In this document: piece by piece, positions 43,404 through 51,416 of the stretch | Numbering within the stretch: position 1 is the stretch's first letter | How the letters are laid out: every line of letters starts with the position of its first letter | Assembly (NCBI RefSeq): GCF_001682855.1 | Contig: NZ_MAQW01000012.1 | Span: 372,001-436,000, forward strand | Origin: Bacillus sp. FJAT-27264 | Lineage (GTDB): Bacteria > Bacillota > Bacilli > Paenibacillales > Paenibacillaceae | Direction: 5' to 3' | Length of the DNA stretch: 64,000 nt | Made by a program: the position numbers and the translations under genes | Notes under the pieces: generated by a model | The model's input: the letters and a program-made list of their open reading frames with translations, nothing else | The model's database searches: none | Told to the model about the DNA's origin: nothing

Positions 43404-43760
43404 CTACATTTCAAAATATAAATGATAATGATTTTGACAACCTGGATTGAATGCAGTCTTACAGGCAGGGCATAATGAGCCGCAGGTCATATATTCATGA
43501 ATGGTTAACTGGTAACCGCAGGCCCCGCACAGAATTGCTTTCTCATCCCTCTGATGCTTTCCCCACCTCGCTGCAGAATGACATCCAACTTCTTCGTGGC
43601 ACTCGTAACAAGGATAGTAAGCATCGCAGCATGCAAAACGAATCGCTATAATATCTATTGGCGAATGGTAATGCCTGCAGCGGGTTTGGGAATCCATTTG
43701 GACCCCGTATACTTTTACGCCATGTATGTTCATATAGTGTTGTTCAGGAGTATCCGACAC
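43404..43760 (-). CDS. CHY zinc-finger protein
   Basis: A 118-residue protein with the CHY-type zinc finger: VYGVQMDSQTRCRHYHSP, FACCDAYYPCYECHEEVGCH, ILCGACGYQLTI and CPACKTAFNPGCQNHYHLYF. Cys/His spacing fits three zinc sites. Small bacterial CHY proteins have no settled function; plant and animal relatives are E3 ligases (RCHY1). The GTG at 43760 follows GGGGAT; an upstream GTG at 43796 is an alternative. Confidence 0.88.
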   Translation of the reverse strand: MSDTPEQHYMNIHGVKVYGVQMDSQTRCRHYHSPIDIIAIRFACCDAYYPCYECHEEVGCHSAARWGKHQRDEKAILCGACGYQLTIHEYMTCGSLCPACKTAFNPGCQNHYHLYFEM

Positions 43761-43834
43761 TTTATCATCCCCTTGGATTTTTTCACAGATCCCCACCTTC
43801 CAATCGTTTACAATTGCATTGGAGGTGAGTACAT

Positions 43835-43921
43835 ATGTCTCAATTTATATCCTTTATTATTATTTTTGTTCTGCTTACAGTGGGCATTCGTATTTGGGGA
43901 TATATGCCTATAAAGGCATGA
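43835..43921 (+). CDS. Tiny membrane protein (28 residues), first of an overlapping pair
   Basis: The ATG follows a perfect GGAGGTGAG by six bases. One membrane helix (FISFIIIFVLLTVGIRIWGY) fills most of the peptide. Its TGA overlaps the ATG of the next frame (ATGA). Either two coupled peptides exist, or a single two-helix protein of about 53 residues has been split by a frameshift. Confidence 0.5.
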   Translation: MSQFISFIIIFVLLTVGIRIWGYMPIKA

Positions 43922-43995
43922 ACAAATTCAGAGGTATAGTATCCATTATTTCGGGTTCAATCCTACTGGCGGGAGGCATACTGAATTTATTGTGA
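43918..43995 (+). CDS. Tiny membrane protein (25 residues), second of the pair
   Basis: Starts within the stop codon of the preceding frame and encodes MNKFRGIVSIISGSILLAGG plus ILNLL, a second membrane helix. It runs antisense across the 3' end of the GNAT gene. It could be the continuation of 43835-43921 after a one-base indel. Confidence 0.4.
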   Translation: MNKFRGIVSIISGSILLAGGILNLL

Positions 43996-44449
43996 GATCT
44001 TGCGCCAGCCGGATCATGTCGATGCACTGCAGACCATTCTCGAAGATTACTTCAGGATAATGTCTGATAAAATAGTCCCGGTCGACACCAATGATTCTGA
44101 AACCGCATTTTTGATAAAGGCCCAGCTGATGCAAGCTTGAATTTCCCGTGCCGATCTCTATAATTTTGTACCCCTGCGCCTTGGCTGTCGCTATGGCATG
44201 CTGTACCAATTGCTTACCTATGCCCTGGCCATGAAGATGTTCCACCACCGCAATATTGACCAATTCTGCCGTACCCGGCCGGGTTGGAAGCAGTACATAC
44301 ACGCCAACGATTTCGAGCTCGACTAACGCGATGTAACACTCTCCTCTTTCTATGTACCCTTCAATTACTGACACCGAGGGATCGGCCAACAGCAGCAGCT
44401 CCATCGGGGGAGCTTCATGCGGTCCCATCTTCCTGATATCCACAACCAT
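43946..44449 (-). CDS. GNAT-family N-acetyltransferase
   Basis: A 167-residue acetyltransferase. The acetyl-CoA loop is seen in VEHLHGQGIGKQLVQHAI (V-x-x-x-x-x-Q-G-x-G-x-x-L), preceded by the beta strand ELVNIAVV and followed by YQKCGFRIIGVDRDYF. The substrate is unknown. AGGTGG precedes the ATG closely. Confidence 0.88.
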   Translation of the reverse strand: MVVDIRKMGPHEAPPMELLLLADPSVSVIEGYIERGECYIALVELEIVGVYVLLPTRPGTAELVNIAVVEHLHGQGIGKQLVQHAIATAKAQGYKIIEIGTGNSSLHQLGLYQKCGFRIIGVDRDYFIRHYPEVIFENGLQCIDMIRLAQDLTINSVCLPPVGLNPK

Positions 44450-44548
44450 GACACCACCTGACTCTCCGTATGTAATATGATGATTTTATTGTACCGGGTG
44501 CCCATAACGAAGAATAGGTCTTTTTTAGAAGAATAGAATCCGTCATAT

Positions 44549-44582
44549 AAAAAAAAGGACCCCACCGCGATCCGGCAGGGTC
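44549..44582 (-). terminator. Terminator downstream of the holin/endolysin pair
   Basis: GACCC (44558-44562) pairs with GGGTC (44578-44582), with further GG/CC pairs inside; eight T residues follow on the minus strand. Confidence 0.8.
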
Positions 44583-44683
44583 AAAGTCTATATTATAAGG
44601 GGGTCATGTGATTACTATACTCATTCCAGCTTAAATCTACCTGAAAAGAATATAAAGATTTGATTAATTGTGCTAGGAATGCA

Positions 44684-44770
44684 TTAATCCGAAACGAGAA
44701 TACCGTCAAAGCTTTCTGGACCGACACGAACTGTTCCCATCAGAGAAGAGGAGACGAAGGCTGTATACAC
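44684..44770 (-). CDS. Possible 28-residue peptide or fragment
   Basis: GTG at 44770 with AGTAGGGAA upstream; the frame reads VYTAFVSSSLMGTVRVGPES then FDGILVSD. It is the third frame in the holin/endolysin transcript, before the terminator. It may be a genuine small gene or the C-terminal remnant of a larger one. Confidence 0.35.
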   Translation of the reverse strand: MYTAFVSSSLMGTVRVGPESFDGILVSD

Positions 44771-44791
44771 GAGCTGTGTTCCCTACTTCAA

Positions 44792-45067
44792 TCACTCTTT
44801 GGTAGTACCATCCCGTTTGTTAAAAGCCAATTCAAATAGCCCTGTGGCAGATAACCCCGCCAGTCCGCCTGCCCAAAGACGCATAATCAAATCCATATTC
44901 GTAAACGGGTAGGAAACAACCCCCACCACCAGGCCAAGCGCCAGACCCACCACAGGCACCAGATTGCGTGGCAGATTGAAGCTGTTCTTCACCAGTTGCA
45001 CAAGAGCCATAACAAATACCGCGAGCATCGAAGCAAAAGCCAGTACGGTGTTGAGCGCAGCGTTCAT
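44792..45067 (-). CDS. Phage-type holin
   Basis: A 91-residue protein with about three hydrophobic helices (VLAFASMLAVFVMALVQLV, LVPVVGLALGLVVGVVSYPF, a third around WAGGLAGLSATGLFELAF) and a charged C-terminal tail (NKRDGTTKE). Size, topology and its place six bases after an endolysin gene identify a holin, which permeabilises the membrane to release the lysin. Confidence 0.8.
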   Translation of the reverse strand: MNAALNTVLAFASMLAVFVMALVQLVKNSFNLPRNLVPVVGLALGLVVGVVSYPFTNMDLIMRLWAGGLAGLSATGLFELAFNKRDGTTKE

Positions 45068-45073
45068 CTCAGA

Positions 45074-45877
45074 TCATCCTTTCTTAGTTATCAAAAGACC
45101 TGCACGATTCAATACCGTCAAAATGCGGTAAAAATCATAGCTTCCCCCGGACGGGGTATCCAGCAGTCCAGCTGCGGATGCGGCCTTTACCGCTGGCTCG
45201 GCCCATTCCGGTACATTCATGACTGCCCGATTCTCGACAGCAGCTATTCGGTCAGTCACATTTTTGATCGCCTGGCCCTGCTCCTGCACGCCAGTCTTCA
45301 GCGTATCCCTGCTGACGTTAAGACTGGCTATCAATCCATTAAGCGTCTTGACTTGCTCCTCCAGACTTGCGAGCTTCTGCTTATCTTCAGCCGACATCTC
45401 GTCGTCCCCCTTTCCTTGCTCATCGAATGGGTAAAGATTATAGGTGTCCATCATTGAAATCAACTTGGCCGCATAACCCGGATCGGTGGCATATCCGGCT
45501 GCTGCAATGGCTTGGGCTGCTGCTTTGCCAGTAGTCCCGATAACTTTGCTGTAAATTTTAGGATTCCAGGACACTCCGTTTACCAACAATCTGGAATGGT
45601 CGGTGACGGATTCGCCCCAATTGTTATAGGCACGAAAGGCTGCCTGAACCTGGACCGGCTTTCCATTGACATATTCCGTAGTTAGCATGGTGATACTTCC
45701 AGCCGGCCCACTGCCCTTTATACCAAATAAATTATTGGCTTTCACTGTAAGTCCGCTGCTGCCCCAGCCGGATTCAAGAGCGGCCTGCGCAATCGTCAAG
45801 GAAGCTGCCACCCTACTGCTTCGCATACTGTCCACCGCAAAAGGTGCAATTTTTGCGATGAAATCCGCCTCTTTCAT
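45074..45877 (-). CDS. Endolysin, glucosaminidase (FlgJ/LytG-like) with coiled-coil tail
   Basis: A 267-residue lysin. Residues about 1-150 are a glucosaminidase domain (SLTIAQAALESGWGSSGLTV with the catalytic Glu; ANNLFGIKG; FRAYNNWGESVTDHSRLL; AGYATDPGYAAKLISMM). A short acidic linker leads to a coiled coil (about 160-215) and a C-terminal helical module (VPEWAEPAVKAASAAGLL, then TPSGGSYDFYRILTVLNRAG) like those of PBSX-type phage lysins. There is no signal peptide, consistent with holin-dependent export. Confidence 0.88.
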   Translation of the reverse strand: MKEADFIAKIAPFAVDSMRSSRVAASLTIAQAALESGWGSSGLTVKANNLFGIKGSGPAGSITMLTTEYVNGKPVQVQAAFRAYNNWGESVTDHSRLLVNGVSWNPKIYSKVIGTTGKAAAQAIAAAGYATDPGYAAKLISMMDTYNLYPFDEQGKGDDEMSAEDKQKLASLEEQVKTLNGLIASLNVSRDTLKTGVQEQGQAIKNVTDRIAAVENRAVMNVPEWAEPAVKAASAAGLLDTPSGGSYDFYRILTVLNRAGLLITKKG

Positions 45878-46207
45878 ACCATCACATCCTTTCTACTACT
45901 ATTTAATGCCAGTCCGTACAAAATGTTTGTGCTTCTCCCCCTGCCTCACTCTATTTTCAGGTTAAAGATCACACAAAAATCTATAAATCTATAATTTGTC
46001 ATTTTCCCGTCATTGAGGAGAAATATAATAAAAATAAGGTGCTAAAGAACTATATGATTAATCGTATTGTTAGGAGGATAGTTTAGTAGATTTATTTAGG
46101 CGTTTTTATTCATATTGTGGAAATTTTAAGCAAATAAAAGTTGAGATTTTCATAATTATAGCGTAAAATATAGTATTATATGACTAATAAGGAGGGTCTA
46201 AAAGACT
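45878..46207. other. AT-rich divergent promoter region
   Basis: Separates the endolysin gene (minus) from the 41-residue gene (plus). TTGAGA (46141) and TAAAAT (46164) with 17 bases between could drive the latter. The repeat-related TATAGCGTAAAA (46157-46168) overlaps that promoter. No coding sequence is seen. Confidence 0.45.
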
Positions 46208-46333
46208 ATGCCGTCATATTATTTCAAGGAAATTTGGACGCCTCTTCGTTGGATTGGGATCAAATATTTCCGGGATGATGAAGGTTATCTCTGGATCAAA
46301 TGGTGGTCCAAACCGAGAAAAAGGCTGCGTTAA
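46208..46333 (+). CDS. Small Trp-rich basic protein (41 residues)
   Basis: The ATG follows AAGGAGGGTC by ten bases. The peptide has five Trp and many basic residues (YYFKEIWTPLRWIGIKYFRD, YLWIKWWSKPRKRLR), suggesting a membrane-surface or nucleic-acid contact. It is too short to assign. The strong RBS and codon use support a real gene. Confidence 0.6.
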   Translation: MPSYYFKEIWTPLRWIGIKYFRDDEGYLWIKWWSKPRKRLR

Positions 46334-46353
46334 GCAGCATTGCACCTTATCCT

Positions 46354-46530
46354 TTATACTAGGGATACTGTGCACTTAGTGCTCAACCAGCCTTTTGGGG
46401 TTTGATTATGAATTAGCTTCGAACGTAATCCGGGTTTGCCGATACGTTTGGGTAGATAAAGGGCTTCATCCGCGGGGCGCATCGTCTCGCGTATGTCCTG
46501 CCCACTTCCTGCATCCTTACCCTTATCCGT
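46354..46530 (-). pseudogene. C-terminal remnant of a GGDEF (diguanylate cyclase) gene
   Basis: The minus-strand frame reads QDIRETMRPADEALYLPKRI then GKPGL, matching the end of GGDEF domains (ADEALYxAKRxGKN). No GGDEF motif or start remains upstream. It is a leftover of a c-di-GMP synthase. Confidence 0.6.
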
Positions 46531-46603
46531 TCCTACTTGCGTGAAGACGCTACTCTTCTATCATCGGATTCCTCTTCTGTTTTCAACAGTCTGTTTCCCC
46601 GGT

Positions 46604-47209
46604 TTAGCCCACCTTTGCTCCAAGCGAGCGTGCCAGAAGTACAGCTTGCTCTACATCCATCCGCACCCCTTGCCAATCGAGGCCTTTCAGATCAATGCCT
46701 TCCAGCTTCGCGTCCCGGAGATCCGCCCCCTTCAGCTTGCACTGACCTAGCTGCACCCTGCTTAAATCTGCTCCACGGAGGTCACTTTTCTGCAAATCAC
46801 AGCCAAACAGATCCGCCTCTAAAAATCTTATCCCGCGCAGATTCTGCTTACTCAAATTCGCATGTCTCAGGTTGGTGTATGACCAATCACCACCTGTAAT
46901 CGTCAGGCCATCGAGCGCTGCATTGGAGAAATCCGAACCGACCATTTTGCAATCCTCAAATTTTACGACGAACAGATTAGTCCCACTGAACTTACAATTC
47001 GTAAACGCAGAGCCCCTGTGCAGAGATGCATTCAGATAGGCTCCCGTAAAATCGCAATCAATAAACTGACATCCTGTAGAGGTCATTTCTTCCATAGATG
47101 CGCCCTTGAACGAGCATTGTTCGAAGATACAGCCGTTCAGTTCACCATCCTTTAAATTACTTTGGTCAAAATTATGATGGTGAAAAGTTTCATTATCGTA
47201 TTGATACAT
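46604..47209 (-). CDS. Pentapeptide-repeat protein
   Basis: A 201-residue right-handed quadrilateral helix protein. Repeats of the A(D/N)LxX type run almost throughout (for example SNLKDGELNGCIFEQCSF, GADLSRVQLGQCKLKGADL). Size and regularity resemble Qnr/McbG-like proteins that mimic DNA, but no residue proves gyrase binding. The C-terminal helix (VEQAVLLARSLG) could mediate dimerisation. AAGGGTGG precedes the ATG. Confidence 0.88.
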   Translation of the reverse strand: MYQYDNETFHHHNFDQSNLKDGELNGCIFEQCSFKGASMEEMTSTGCQFIDCDFTGAYLNASLHRGSAFTNCKFSGTNLFVVKFEDCKMVGSDFSNAALDGLTITGGDWSYTNLRHANLSKQNLRGIRFLEADLFGCDLQKSDLRGADLSRVQLGQCKLKGADLRDAKLEGIDLKGLDWQGVRMDVEQAVLLARSLGAKVG

Positions 47210-47335
47210 GTCTGACCCACCCTTATTCGATATGAATGTAAATTTTTACTACAAAATCTGAAAAATAACACTTTAGTAGATTGTCGCATTCTCTTCATTT
47301 CGATATAATAGCAAATAAACTAGCGGAGGTAAATT

Positions 47336-47716
47336 ATGGACGGGCCGAGCAGAAAAGAACCATTCCGGTATGTCATGAACCAACCGATTGAATGCTGGCT
47401 TGAAGTACCTGTCGGCAATACCGGACCCGGTGCTGGGAAGCTAACTGAGGGCGTAATGCTCGATCTCAGCCGTTCCGGATGTAAGGTGCGGTCTTCCTTG
47501 AACCTTCGCTTCACAGCTGGTGATACGAAGCTGATTATTCATTTCCAGTTAAATGAGAACAAACTCAGATTCGAAGGCAGTGTGCGTTGGGGCTGGATGT
47601 TCGGCCTCGGACAGTACAAATATGGTGTTCGACTGGATTTGAGTGAAGCTGAAGAAGAAATGCTGATCCGGGAGCTGGAGTCATGGACCTATGGCCACAG
47701 CGCGGAGGGAATGTAG
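47336..47716 (+). CDS. PilZ domain protein
   Basis: A 126-residue c-di-GMP-binding type protein: EPFRYVMNQPIECWL supplies an N-terminal Arg, and MLDLSRSGCKVRS the D-x-S-x-x-G motif; VRWGWMFGLGQYKYGVRLDL completes the barrel. The usual RxxxR is reduced to one Arg, so binding is not certain. ATG follows GGAGGT by six bases. A paralogue is at 62049-62426. Confidence 0.8.
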   Translation: MDGPSRKEPFRYVMNQPIECWLEVPVGNTGPGAGKLTEGVMLDLSRSGCKVRSSLNLRFTAGDTKLIIHFQLNENKLRFEGSVRWGWMFGLGQYKYGVRLDLSEAEEEMLIRELESWTYGHSAEGM

Positions 47717-47726
47717 ATAAACATAG

Positions 47727-47760
47727 AACAGACGCCGCTCCGCTTGGAGAGGCGTCTGTT
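47727..47760 (+). terminator. Bidirectional terminator after the PilZ gene
   Basis: AACAGACGCC (47727-47736) and GGCGTCTGTT (47751-47760) form a perfect 10-bp stem with T-rich text on the plus side. It also ends the minus-strand ABC operon. Confidence 0.85.
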
Positions 47761-47791
47761 TATTATACTCTATTAGTAGAAAGCGAAGAAA

Positions 47792-48532
47792 TCAGATCTC
47801 TACTTTCTTTTTAACAAGCCAGGTGGATGCGTATAATAGAATCAGGCAAAATACAGTTTCAATTAGAGCCGGACCGATGTCAAAAGCTTTACCGGCCGCT
47901 TCAATTCCGTTAGGGTTCAAATACTCACCTGAAGTGAAATTATACCGGAAAGCAAGCTCCATCCATCCCCCTGAATCTGGAAATAGCTTCCCTTCGACCA
48001 GTCCCAGAATCAGATTCAGAACAAACAGTGTGAGAATCCCGATCCAGACTTTGCTGCGGAAAGGCAGACTGTGGGAAACCGTAATAGAGAACGTCAGCGC
48101 GATCAAAAAGACCATGGCTGCGCCTAGCGAATTCAGTACGCTAATGAAAAAAATATACCAGAAGTCTACTGGCAGGATGTCTGGATAGACCCAGCCATAG
48201 ATTGCCGCATGCAGCATTGCTAGTGCAATTAAGGCTATCAAGAGAATCAGATTCAACAGCAGTGGGGACAGCACGGTAAATAGAGTTTTTACGGGAATCA
48301 ACTTCCGACTATAGGACTTCAGATTAGTGCTATAAGTTCGGCAAGCCAGAACTACCAGGAAGACAGCCGCAGAGACATAAGTAACGGCTTGAAGCACAAA
48401 CATGCTAAGCTTCTCCCAATGGTAGACCTCCGCCAAAATCCAAATCACAGCCTCAAGCAGCAGTGTGACTGTATATAACCCTAGGATCTGATCACGATTA
48501 CGTCTGAAATCATATTTCATCAGCTTTAGCAT
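47792..48532 (-). CDS. ABC transporter permease (second exporter of the GntR operon)
   Basis: A 246-residue protein with six membrane helices (for example LLEAVIWILAEVYHWEKL, LLLNLILLIALIALAMLHAA, FCLILLYASTWLVKKKVEI). It is the membrane partner of the ATPase gene upstream, which it overlaps by seven bases. Similar to YtrC/YtrD-type permeases. The substrate is unknown; such operons respond to cell-wall antibiotics. Confidence 0.8.
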   Translation of the reverse strand: MLKLMKYDFRRNRDQILGLYTVTLLLEAVIWILAEVYHWEKLSMFVLQAVTYVSAAVFLVVLACRTYSTNLKSYSRKLIPVKTLFTVLSPLLLNLILLIALIALAMLHAAIYGWVYPDILPVDFWYIFFISVLNSLGAAMVFLIALTFSITVSHSLPFRSKVWIGILTLFVLNLILGLVEGKLFPDSGGWMELAFRYNFTSGEYLNPNGIEAAGKAFDIGPALIETVFCLILLYASTWLVKKKVEI

Positions 48533-49236
48533 TCGGCAAACACCTCTCTGAACAGTTCATCCATACTTTTCCCATGCTGGAGCCGGAGTTCTTCCACATT
48601 CCCTTGCATGACCATCTCCCCGTTCTTGACCATTATGACTTCATCAAAGATCCGCTCAATATCAGACACCAGATGCGTTGAGATCAGAATGCTACTGTCC
48701 TCTTCATAGAACTCTACCAATGCATTCAGGATTCGGGTTCTTGCTACGGGGTCCACTCCTCCCAGCGGTTCGTCCAGCAGATAGAGACTGGCCTTGCGTG
48801 ATAGCGCCAATGTCAGCTGCAGGCGTTCACTCATACCTTTGGACAGTGATCTGACCTTGTCGCCAAGCGACAGCTTCATAAAGTCCAACATCCGCTCGGC
48901 CTTCTCTTGGTCGAAATCCGGGAAGAAATCACTGTAAAAGCGCAGTGCATCCCCCACAGACATCCACGACTCGGTTAGTGGCTGGTCTGGCATAAATGAG
49001 ATTAAGGATTTGCTCTCAACACCAACAGGATTGCCATAAACGGCAATTTTGCCAGAGGTAGGCTGGGCCAGACCGGCGATCATTTTCATAATCGTAGTTT
49101 TACCGCTACCGTTGCTGCCCAGCAGACCGATGATTTTCCCAGGTCTCAATGTAAAAGAAATATCACGAACGGCCTGCTTGGACCAATACTTCTTGCTGAC
49201 TTGCTGTACCTGAAGGATATCCTCCACACTATACAT
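48526..49236 (-). CDS. ABC transporter ATP-binding protein (YtrB-like)
   Basis: A 236-residue ATPase: Walker A LLGSNGSGKTT, Q-loop in SLISFMPDQPLTE, signature LSKGMSERLQLTLALSR, Walker B YLLDEPLGGVDP and H-loop STHLVSDIE. The ATG at 49236 starts four bases after the GntR stop. The K in LSKGM and the short length fit YtrB/BcrA-type exporters. Confidence 0.92.
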   Translation of the reverse strand: MYSVEDILQVQQVSKKYWSKQAVRDISFTLRPGKIIGLLGSNGSGKTTIMKMIAGLAQPTSGKIAVYGNPVGVESKSLISFMPDQPLTESWMSVGDALRFYSDFFPDFDQEKAERMLDFMKLSLGDKVRSLSKGMSERLQLTLALSRKASLYLLDEPLGGVDPVARTRILNALVEFYEEDSSILISTHLVSDIERIFDEVIMVKNGEMVMQGNVEELRLQHGKSMDELFREVFAEC

Positions 49237-49240
49237 CCCC

Positions 49241-49615
49241 TTATTCTCCATCTTCGTGGCCCACACTCTCTGCTACGGCAGCAACAATATCGTCTCCTTG
49301 AAAACCGAGCTCTCTCATCCCGCGGATAAACCGGTCCAGCACATCCTTGGCCATTTCTTTCTTGATGGTCATAATTCTACCTTCCTCACTTGTCACATAT
49401 CGTCCCATCCCGCGCCTTGTCTCCACGATTGTCTCACGCTCCAGTTCCTGAAAGGTCCGTTGCACCGTATTCGGGTTGATCTGTAAATCACTGGCCAGCT
49501 CACGTACGGAAGGAATTTTATCGCCCGGCTTCAGCTTTCCAGTCACAATCTCACCTTTGATATAATTCATAATCTGGATGTAAATAGGCAAGTTGTTATC
49601 AAATTCTATCGTCAT
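49241..49615 (-). CDS. GntR-family regulator, YtrA subfamily
   Basis: A 124-residue repressor: winged helix PIYIQIMNYIKGEIVTGKLK, PGDKIPSVRELASDLQINPN, TVQRTFQELERE, then a short two-helix dimerisation tail instead of a ligand domain, the mark of the YtrA subfamily. It lies between two ABC exporters in one operon and probably represses the promoter at 51375-51416. In B. subtilis YtrA responds to lipid II-binding antibiotics. Confidence 0.92.
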   Translation of the reverse strand: MTIEFDNNLPIYIQIMNYIKGEIVTGKLKPGDKIPSVRELASDLQINPNTVQRTFQELERETIVETRRGMGRYVTSEEGRIMTIKKEMAKDVLDRFIRGMRELGFQGDDIVAAVAESVGHEDGE

Positions 49616-49617
49616 AG

Positions 49618-50364
49618 TTATGCAACATCCCTTCGTCTGAACACCACAAACCCGGCAAGGAGGAATAGAAGCACATACACGGCAAGCATCACGATCGAGA
49701 AGGATAATGTCATTCCCGGTAGCGGAGCCCCTCCATCGGTATACACAGATAGATCCAGGTTGGGGAATAGCAGATATTTATAAAATCCCTTCTGAATAAT
49801 CGTCTTGTCGAGCATAAGCATGAGCATCGTAATCCCTATCGTTGCCCCTCCCGAGGTCGTTAGTATCCCAATCATAAAAGCAAGCGTTATATAGACCACG
49901 GTATAGATATAGCTATACCCAAGTGAACCAAGAACGTCGAGCCATCTTTCTTCAGCACCGCTAAAGCCAAACCAGATTGACCCGGAAACGAATAGCGCTA
50001 CCGCTGTTGCAAGCGTCAATGACAATCCGTAGATCAATGCTGTTATATATTTGGAAGTCAGTATAGCACTCCGGCTGCGGGCGCGAATCAGCAGAAATTT
50101 AATGGTTCCTTGACTGTATTCCTTGGCAACTATCCCCGAGGAACCGATAATGGCCATAATGGTTATGATTTGACCCATCCCTTTAGGGTAGAGCATAGTC
50201 CCCATAAAATCATAAACCGATCCAAACATCCCTTCAGCGAAAGAATGTATCATGTAGCTTGCCAATAAAGAAACTCCTATTAACAAGGCATATGGTACAA
50301 AAAACGAGCGTTTCTTGAACAATTTCAACCATTCGTTGACGACCAAACGGTTCAGGTTATGCAA
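49618..50364 (-). CDS. ABC-2 type permease (first exporter)
   Basis: A 248-residue protein with six membrane helices (FFVPYALLIGVSLLASYMI, IITIMAIIGSSGIVAKEYSQ with the conserved EYSQGT, VYITLAFMIGILTTSG, VMLAVYVLLFLLAGFVVF). The EYSQGTIKFLLIR motif is typical of bacitracin-type export permeases. It overlaps the ATPase gene by eight bases and ends two bases before gntR. Confidence 0.9.
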   Translation of the reverse strand: MHNLNRLVVNEWLKLFKKRSFFVPYALLIGVSLLASYMIHSFAEGMFGSVYDFMGTMLYPKGMGQIITIMAIIGSSGIVAKEYSQGTIKFLLIRARSRSAILTSKYITALIYGLSLTLATAVALFVSGSIWFGFSGAEERWLDVLGSLGYSYIYTVVYITLAFMIGILTTSGGATIGITMLMLMLDKTIIQKGFYKYLLFPNLDLSVYTDGGAPLPGMTLSFSIVMLAVYVLLFLLAGFVVFRRRDVA

Positions 50365-51322
50365 TACGGTTCCCTCCTGTCCATTTCAAGAAATCTTCTT
50401 CAAGGCTCTGCCTGTTCTCCTCAATCCGATACAGACCCACGCCTGCTGCGCCTAGAGCCGCCACCAGTTCCGGTACATTCTTATTGTTCATCGTGACCGT
50501 TAACTGGTCCCTAATAAAGTCGGTGCGCACCACCTGTATACCTTCTGTTCCATGGGCAACCGCAATTGCCGGTTCTATAGCATCTACTCGGAACGTTAAT
50601 GTAACCTCTTCTGAAACGTTGTTCTCTGCTCCAAGTTCTGTTACCGTCACGAGCTTGCCGTTCTGAATCACAACCGCACGGTGACAGATCTGCTCCACCT
50701 CAGACAGCATGTGACTAGAGATCAGAATGGAGATGCCTTCTACTTCAGCAATGGTTCGCATGTAGTCGCGCATTTCCCGAATACCCGCCGGATCAAGTCC
50801 GTTCGTGGGCTCATCCAGGATCAACAACTTGGGCCGCTGCAGCAGAGCCTGGGCAATCCCCAATCGTTGGCGCATACCGAGCGAATAGGATTTGACTTTC
50901 TTGTTCATCGCCTCCTGAAGTCCCACCAGTTGAACCACTTCCTCAATCCGGTCATCATCCACATCATCAGTCATCCGCTCATACTGCCGGAGATTATCGA
51001 GTCCGGTCATGTAGGGATAGAACTCCGGGTTCTCAATAATGGCGCCGATGTGGGCAATGGCCGATTTGAAATTCTTCTTGATACTGTGGCCCTGTACTTC
51101 AATGTCTCCTTCACTCATTCGGATCAGCCCAGTCATCATGCGGATTGTAGTCGTCTTCCCCGCACCGTTTGGTCCTAGCAGCCCTACGATCTCCCCCTTA
51201 CGAATTTGAAAAGAAAGCTTATCAACAATAGCTTTTCCCTTAATGATCTTGCTGACTTCATTCATCTGTAGGACGATGTCTTCCCGTTCGTGTTGCGCTT
51301 GCTGCCGATCTCTTTGGCTCAT
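50357..51322 (-). CDS. ABC transporter ATP-binding protein (BcrA-like), first gene of the operon
   Basis: A 321-residue ATPase. Walker A LLGPNGAGKTT, Q-loop in HIGAIIENPEFYPYMTG, signature YSLGMRQRLGIAQALL, Walker B LLILDEPTNGLDP and H-loop SSHMLSEVE are intact. The C-terminal 90 residues form a small regulatory region. The gene starts the five-gene transcript; GGGAGG precedes the ATG. Confidence 0.93.
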   Translation of the reverse strand: MSQRDRQQAQHEREDIVLQMNEVSKIIKGKAIVDKLSFQIRKGEIVGLLGPNGAGKTTTIRMMTGLIRMSEGDIEVQGHSIKKNFKSAIAHIGAIIENPEFYPYMTGLDNLRQYERMTDDVDDDRIEEVVQLVGLQEAMNKKVKSYSLGMRQRLGIAQALLQRPKLLILDEPTNGLDPAGIREMRDYMRTIAEVEGISILISSHMLSEVEQICHRAVVIQNGKLVTVTELGAENNVSEEVTLTFRVDAIEPAIAVAHGTEGIQVVRTDFIRDQLTVTMNNKNVPELVAALGAAGVGLYRIEENRQSLEEDFLKWTGGNRIA

Positions 51323-51374
51323 GTATATGCCTCCCTCTTAGACAGATTGTTATGGTAAACGATTTATTGTGTCG

Positions 51375-51416
51375 GTGTTATAGTTGAATAGTACACTAAC
51401 ATTATAACCGTGTAAA
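51375..51416 (-). promoter_or_regulatory. Promoter and candidate GntR operator of the dual ABC operon
   Basis: Minus-strand TTTACA (51411-51416) and TACTAT (51388-51393) are 17 bases apart. A 22-bp imperfect dyad (51375-51396; GTGTnnTA on each side) overlaps the -10, as expected for a YtrA-type repressor site. Confidence 0.6.

Noticed and set aside
44549..45877. Complete prophage or tailocin
   Set aside because: Only holin and endolysin are present; no capsid, tail, integrase or attachment sites are seen.
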